A DNA stretch of 6,412 nucleotides from Chloroflexota bacterium. GTDB taxonomy: Bacteria; Chloroflexota; UBA6077; CF-72. The stretch covers positions 1 to 6,412 of the forward strand of contig JAFAPL010000262.1 in the NCBI GenBank assembly GCA_019247135.1. Direction: 5' to 3'. The notes under the pieces are model-generated. The model made no database searches and was not told the DNA's origin. It saw only the letters and a list, made by a program, of their open reading frames with translations. Positions within the stretch are counted from its first letter, which is position 1; every line of letters starts with the position of its first letter. A program made the translations under genes and the position numbers. Below, piece after piece: positions 5,789 through 6,412 of this stretch.

Positions 5789-6412
5789 TCAACCTTTGCT
5801 GGCCGGCGGCTGCCAACCGCTCGCCTTGAGCCGTGCTCGATACACCTTTGCCCGGTCGGCCGGCGGGAGCTTCTTGAGATCCTCATCGCTGATGGTCAAA
5901 GGATCGTAGTCCGTCGGCGCAGCCGAAGCAGTCGGCGCAGCCGCGCTAGCCGCTGCCGACGCGGCGCTTGCATCCGCGCCCTGGCCGCTGGCGACTGCCG
6001 CCGCCGGCGCGGCGGCTGGCGAGCCCACCTGGTTGCCTGATGCCGAGTCGCTGACCGCGGCAGCCGTGGCCCCAGTTGCCTGGCCGGCGACCGGTCCAGC
6101 CGCGCCGCGCGCGGCGGTCGTAGACGGTACAGGCCGAGCAGCCGCGGGGGCCGCCGCGGCGCGTGCGGCCGCCGGCGTGGCCCCAGCCGCCCGGGCTTCC
6201 GCTCCGCGCCCGCGCTTCACGCCCTGAATGTGTTCCATGCCCGCGTCGATCTCGGGCGTGCCGGCGATGCGCAGCTCGTACATGTCGTACACGAGATCTT
6301 GCGTGCGCTCGAAGGCGGCCATTTCGAAGTCGGGCGCCATCGTGATGGCTCGGAAAGGACACGCCTCGACGCACAGCGCGCACTCGATGCAGCCGGCCAT
6401 GTCGATGTCGAA
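5789..6412 (-). CDS. nuoI: NADH-quinone oxidoreductase subunit I (NuoI), 5' end cut off, with long Ala-rich C-terminal extension
   Basis: NuoI is the ferredoxin-like subunit of the complex I peripheral arm that holds two [4Fe-4S] clusters and passes electrons toward the quinone site. The frame is open from the right edge to a TGA at 5789-5791, giving 207 visible residues. The second cluster motif is seen as CIECALCVEACP (visible residues 8-19; Cys 8, 11, 14, 18), followed by FRAITMAPDFEMAAFERTQD and VYDMYEL, all typical of NuoI. The first cluster motif and the N-terminus lie outside the window. The usual protein ends about 40-60 residues after this motif; here about 100 residues very rich in Ala, with Pro, Gly and Ser (67-167), follow, then a charged tail with ISDEDLKKLPPADRAKVYRA (174-193) and a Trp at 200. 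The extension is in the same open frame, so it is part of the protein unless cleaved. Its role is unknown. A 109-nt spacer separates it from nuoJ. Confidence 0.95.
   Translation of the reverse strand, partial: FDIDMAGCIECALCVEACPFRAITMAPDFEMAAFERTQDLVYDMYELRIAGTPEIDAGMEHIQGVKRGRGAEARAAGATPAAARAAAAPAAARPVPSTTAARGAAGPVAGQATGATAAAVSDSASGNQVGSPAAAPAAAVASGQGADASAASAAASAAAPTASAAPTDYDPLTISDEDLKKLPPADRAKVYRARLKASGWQPPASKG
5913..5943. repeat. 13-nt direct repeat within the nuoI extension
   Basis: GTCGGCGCAGCCG occurs at 5913-5925 and 5931-5943, an 18-nt period that encodes a repeated six-residue Ala/Ser/Pro/Thr unit on the minus strand. It suggests the linker grew at least partly by short tandem duplication. 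Confidence 0.6.

Noticed and set aside
4768..5829. 353-codon open frame on the plus strand spanning nuoK, both spacers and nuoJ
   Set aside because: It runs through repeats and opposite several well-supported genes. Its Arg/Pro/Asp/His composition has no protein-like pattern, so the absence of stops is best explained by high GC content.

Overview
The window is one stretch of a proton-pumping NADH:quinone oxidoreductase (respiratory complex I, nuo) operon, read entirely on the minus strand. From right to left, in transcription order, it holds the C-terminal part of nuoI (runs off the right edge), nuoJ, nuoK, nuoL, nuoM and the first two thirds of nuoN (runs off the left edge). The order I-J-K-L-M-N is the classical bacterial one, so nuoA-H probably lie to the right of the window. 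No plus-strand gene, tRNA, rRNA, CRISPR array or mobile element could be supported.

Layout. The right end (5789-6412) encodes the second [4Fe-4S] motif of NuoI followed by a long Ala-rich extension and a short charged tail. A 109-nt spacer with several inverted repeats (5680-5788) separates it from nuoJ (5101-5679). A 184-nt G/C-rich spacer with a hairpin and a 16-nt direct repeat (4917-5100) separates nuoJ from nuoK (4593-4916). From nuoK onward the genes are packed tightly: 8 nt between nuoK and nuoL, an ATGA overlap for nuoL/nuoM and a TAATG overlap for nuoM/nuoN, which suggests coupled translation of the antiporter-like subunits.

Function. NuoI carries electrons through two iron-sulfur clusters in the peripheral arm. 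NuoJ and NuoK form part of the membrane channel next to the quinone site. NuoL, NuoM and NuoN are the three Mrp-antiporter-like proton pumps. The key membrane Glu and Lys residues are present in NuoK, NuoL, NuoM and the visible part of NuoN, and no frameshift or internal stop was seen, so the complex looks functional.

Organism. The DNA is GC-rich with GC-ending codons. The unusual NuoI tail and the G/C-rich intergenic repeat would fit Chloroflexota or another high-GC lineage known mostly from metagenomes, but this is a low-confidence impression. The window is ordinary core metabolism. The points worth a second look are the NuoI extension and the two structured spacers; I see no evidence of a wholly new system.
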